NCBI GenBank assembly: GCA_900545275.1
Contig: UQYG01000012.1
Span: 1 to 64,000, forward strand
Direction: 5' to 3'
Origin: an uncultured Sutterella sp.
GTDB taxonomy: Bacteria > Pseudomonadota > Gammaproteobacteria > Burkholderiales > Burkholderiaceae_F
Length of the DNA: 64,000 bases
The notes beneath the pieces were generated by a model. The model had not been told where the DNA came from. It did not search any database and saw only the letters and a program-made list of their open reading frames with translations. Both the position numbers and the translations under genes were made by a program. Each line of letters starts with the position of its first letter. The stretch's first letter is position 1. Below are positions 61,910 through 64,000 of the stretch, one piece after another.

Positions 61910-62295
61910 GAGGCACTCTCCTCATAGAAAAAACGCCAGATTTCCACGCCCGCCGCTTCGACTTCCTCGTAGGCGTCGGGTTTTTCCGATGCGACGCGTA
62001 CGGCGAGAACGCTCGACAGTTGGCCGAGACGTTCGGCGATTTCCGCGACGAGCGTTTCCTGCAGGTCGTGATGACGGGCGAGCGCTGTGCTTTTAAGCAC
62101 TTCGACGATTTGGTCGTAGTTCAGGACCTCATCGATCGAGTCTCGGTAAACGGGCGTATCGGGCACCCAGACGTCACACGAAAGGATCAGACGTTGCGGC
62201 GCTTTTTTTTCGTGTTCGTAGGCGCCGATTGACGCGGTAATCGTTACATTACGAATAAAAAGGCGCCGGGCGCGCAAAAGGCGGTTCGGAAGCAT
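61906..62295 (-). CDS. folB: Dihydroneopterin aldolase
   Basis: FolB acts in folate synthesis. The 129-residue protein has the family features IGAYEHEKKAPQRLILSCDV, VLNYDQIVE and a C-terminal SEKPDAYEEVEAAGVEI. ATG at 62295 is preferred over an in-frame TTG at 62301. It precedes ttcA and overlaps it by four bases. Confidence 0.88.
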   Translation of the reverse strand: MLPNRLLRARRLFIRNVTITASIGAYEHEKKAPQRLILSCDVWVPDTPVYRDSIDEVLNYDQIVEVLKSTALARHHDLQETLVAEIAERLGQLSSVLAVRVASEKPDAYEEVEAAGVEIWRFFYEESAS

Positions 62296-62363
62296 GAACA
62301 ATTGGGAGTGAATGAAAGAAGAGAGCTACTCTAGCAGAACATTTCTCTTGAGAAAGGAAGATT

Positions 62364-62555
62364 ATGCGTTGGGCCCTAGTCATTTTCGTACTGTTTTTTG
62401 TGCTTCTCACCTGGATGCCGCAATTGCGGCGCTTCGGACTCGGACGTCTGCCCGGAGACATTCACTTTGAAGCCTTCGGGCGCAAGGTGGAGCTCCCTCT
62501 CATGAGCACGATGTTGCTTGCCGTGGTGGGCCTCCTCCTCATAAAGCTTTTTTGA
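62364..62555 (+). CDS. DUF2905 family membrane protein
   Basis: The 63-residue protein has two membrane helices flanking the family signature RRFGLGRLPGDIHFE. Function is unknown. AGGA lies six bases before the ATG. It is the only plus-strand gene between the folB and cca genes and converges on cca. Confidence 0.85.
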   Translation: MRWALVIFVLFFVLLTWMPQLRRFGLGRLPGDIHFEAFGRKVELPLMSTMLLAVVGLLLIKLF

Positions 62556-62561
62556 CGTGTT

Positions 62562-63653
62562 TCACGTGAAACATTGCGCCACCGCCGCCCTACGGGCGGC
62601 GAGAACGGCTTCGGGAATGTCGCGCTTGGAGGGACAACTACGGGCGATGGCTCCAGCATCCACACTGTTCCAGGCGGAAAGCCCCCGCAGAATCCGTTCA
62701 TCCTTTCGGCCCGCGCAGAGCGCCCAGAGACGCGCTGCGGATCGAACCCTTTCCGGACGGCGAACGGCATCCGCGCGGCGGTAAAAGCGGCAGAGCGCAT
62801 CCGTGTCGAGGGATGCCGTCAGCAATTGTCGGGCGCAGAGAAAAGCCTGCGCCAGATCGGCGCTTTCCCGATCCGCCCGAACGGACTTCATGAAACGTGC
62901 AATCGTCTCCTCGTCCCGAGCGGCGAGCGTCAAGGCGGCAAAACGTTCTGGATAGGGCAAATTCTCCTGGGCCGTCTTATTGAGAAGCGCCATGGTCTCA
63001 GTCGTGCAGGGGAGATCAGGGGCGAAACTCTCCCAAAAGCCGATTTCCCTGAGCGTTTCGAACATTTTCTCTGGAGCCTTCGTCATGAGCCCCTTTTTGA
63101 ATTCCGCTCCGATGCGTTCGGGAACGAGTGCGCGGGTTTCTCCGTCGGCCACCATTTTCCGTAGAAGAAGAAAAGTTTCGGGCGCGATGGAGAACTCCGG
63201 AAAACGCGCCTGAAAACGCGCGATCCTCAGTACCCGGACGGGATCCTCGGAAAAGGCGGGACTCACGTGACGCAAAATACCTTCGCGCAGATCTTTTTGT
63301 CCTTTGAACGGATCGATCAGATGCCCGTCCTCGTCCATGGCGATGGCGTTGATCGTGAGGTCTCGGCGCCGAAGATCCTCTTCGAGCGTTACGTCGGATG
63401 CAGCGTGGAAGACAAAACCTTTGTAGCCCGGAGCCGTCTTGCGTTCAGTTCGGGCGAGGGCGTATTCCTCATGCGTGACGGGGTGAAGAAAGACTGGAAA
63501 GTCGGCTCCTACGGGCTGAAAGCCTTTTTTCAACATGGCTTCAGGCGTCGAGCCCACCACGACCCAGTCTCGGTCGCCCGGTACGATGTCGGGATGGGTT
63601 TCGTGAAGCAGGGTGTCGCGGACGTAGCCGCCGACGGTGTAGACCTTGGACAT
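62562..63653 (-). CDS. cca: CCA-adding tRNA nucleotidyltransferase
   Basis: The enzyme adds or repairs the 3' CCA of tRNA. The 363-residue class II nucleotidyltransferase has VGGYVRDTLL, GDRDWVVVG (catalytic acidic pair), EDLRRRDLTINAIAMD and EDPVRVLRIARFQARF. E. coli Cca is about 412 residues and carries a C-terminal HD domain; no HD motif is recognisable here. It begins six bases upstream of the slt stop. Confidence 0.93.
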   Translation of the reverse strand: MSKVYTVGGYVRDTLLHETHPDIVPGDRDWVVVGSTPEAMLKKGFQPVGADFPVFLHPVTHEEYALARTERKTAPGYKGFVFHAASDVTLEEDLRRRDLTINAIAMDEDGHLIDPFKGQKDLREGILRHVSPAFSEDPVRVLRIARFQARFPEFSIAPETFLLLRKMVADGETRALVPERIGAEFKKGLMTKAPEKMFETLREIGFWESFAPDLPCTTETMALLNKTAQENLPYPERFAALTLAARDEETIARFMKSVRADRESADLAQAFLCARQLLTASLDTDALCRFYRRADAVRRPERVRSAARLWALCAGRKDERILRGLSAWNSVDAGAIARSCPSKRDIPEAVLAARRAAVAQCFT

Positions 63654-63658
63654 CTTCT

Positions 63659-64000
63659 TTACGGCAAATGGGTGCGCGATGCCGGACTCGGTCGGATGGT
63701 GCCGAGCATTTTGCTGAAGTTCTGGGCTGAACCGTGCAGCATCAGCGCATAGGTGTGGGTGTTCGACATGACGTTTTTCACGTAGTCGCGTGTCTCAAAG
63801 TATGGAATGGACTCGACGAAGGCTGCGGCTTCGATGGGACGCCGCAGGGTCGTGCGCCAGATCCTCGCGCGCGAGGGACCTGCATTGTAGGCCGCGGTTG
63901 CAAGCGGGAAGCTCTCGTCGAGCGACTCGTAAAGCGTGCGCAGATAGGCCGTTCCCAGGATGAGATTCATCTCGATGTCGCTGATGCGGTGCGCTTCGTA
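63659..64000 (-). CDS. slt: Soluble lytic transglycosylase, 3' end only
   Basis: The frame is open to the right edge. The visible 113 residues have the end of an SLT domain: EMNLILGTAYL, FPLATAAYNAGPSRARIWR and ESIPYFETRDYVKNVMSN, with the family motif AYNAGP. Slt enzymes cleave glycan to anhydromuropeptides, which AmpG can import. cca follows, the known betaproteobacterial order. The N-terminal part lies outside the window. Confidence 0.9.
   Translation of the reverse strand, partial: YEAHRISDIEMNLILGTAYLRTLYESLDESFPLATAAYNAGPSRARIWRTTLRRPIEAAAFVESIPYFETRDYVKNVMSNTHTYALMLHGSAQNFSKMLGTIRPSPASRTHLP

Noticed and set aside
1..64000. Phage, insertion sequence, CRISPR array or toxin-antitoxin system
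   Set aside because: I looked for transposases, integrases, direct-repeat arrays and small paired genes and saw none. Gaps are short and housekeeping genes dominate.

Overview
The window looks like part of the chromosome of a Gram-negative, probably anaerobic betaproteobacterium of the order Burkholderiales, most like Sutterellaceae. This placement is inferred from gene order and protein flavour, not from a search. The order mreBCD-mrdAB-rlpA divergent from gatCAB, fmt-rsmB-DUF4390-ntrY-ntrX, dprA-topB and slt-cca are betaproteobacterial arrangements as I know them. MenA and a complete FNR-type box point to menaquinone-based anaerobic respiration. The DNA is fairly GC-rich and densely coding. 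I see no tRNA, rRNA, CRISPR array, phage or insertion sequence.

Region 1 (1-9.7 kb): the end of gyrB and a 5'-nucleotidase, then an AT-rich gap with DnaA boxes that resembles a replication origin. Next come a BON-domain lipoprotein, SPOR-coaX-birA on the minus strand, and a catalytically dead DacA homologue with ybeD and menA.

Region 2 (9.2-25.8 kb): a long minus-strand cell-shape operon (mreB-mreC-mreD-mrdA-mrdB-rlpA, then an M20 peptidase, a small ORF and a HIT protein) diverges from gatCAB, which makes Gln-tRNA and/or Asn-tRNA by transamidation. pyrE, xthA, rsuA and the muropeptide permease ampG follow.

Region 3 (25-38 kb): fmt-rsmB-DUF4390-NtrY-like kinase-NtrX-like regulator. The regulator keeps its receiver and Fis-type HTH but has an unrecognised domain where the sigma-54 AAA+ module should be. 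def, a strongly degenerate DprA and topoisomerase III lie alongside.

Region 4 (38-47 kb): a CorC-type membrane protein, an aapJQM-type amino-acid importer without its ATPase, a RutG-type pyrimidine permease and prfC.

Region 5 (47-53.8 kb) is the most distinctive accessory block. hydA-hydB-cytochrome b encodes a Tat-targeted, apparently membrane-anchored [FeFe] hydrogenase. Its 440-bp upstream region holds a perfect FNR/Anr site. The maturases hydF and hydE follow as a separate unit, and a HemN-like radical SAM gene lies just upstream. The likely function is exchange of electrons between periplasmic H2 and menaquinone.

Region 6 (53.8-64 kb): acyl-CoA ligase, ABC-F protein Uup, LpoA-like PBP activator, rsmI, a CBS-pair protein, ttcA, folB, a DUF2905 protein, cca and the 3' end of a soluble lytic transglycosylase. 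Cell-wall functions recur through the window: Mre/Mrd, RlpA, DacA-like, AmpG, LpoA-like and Slt.
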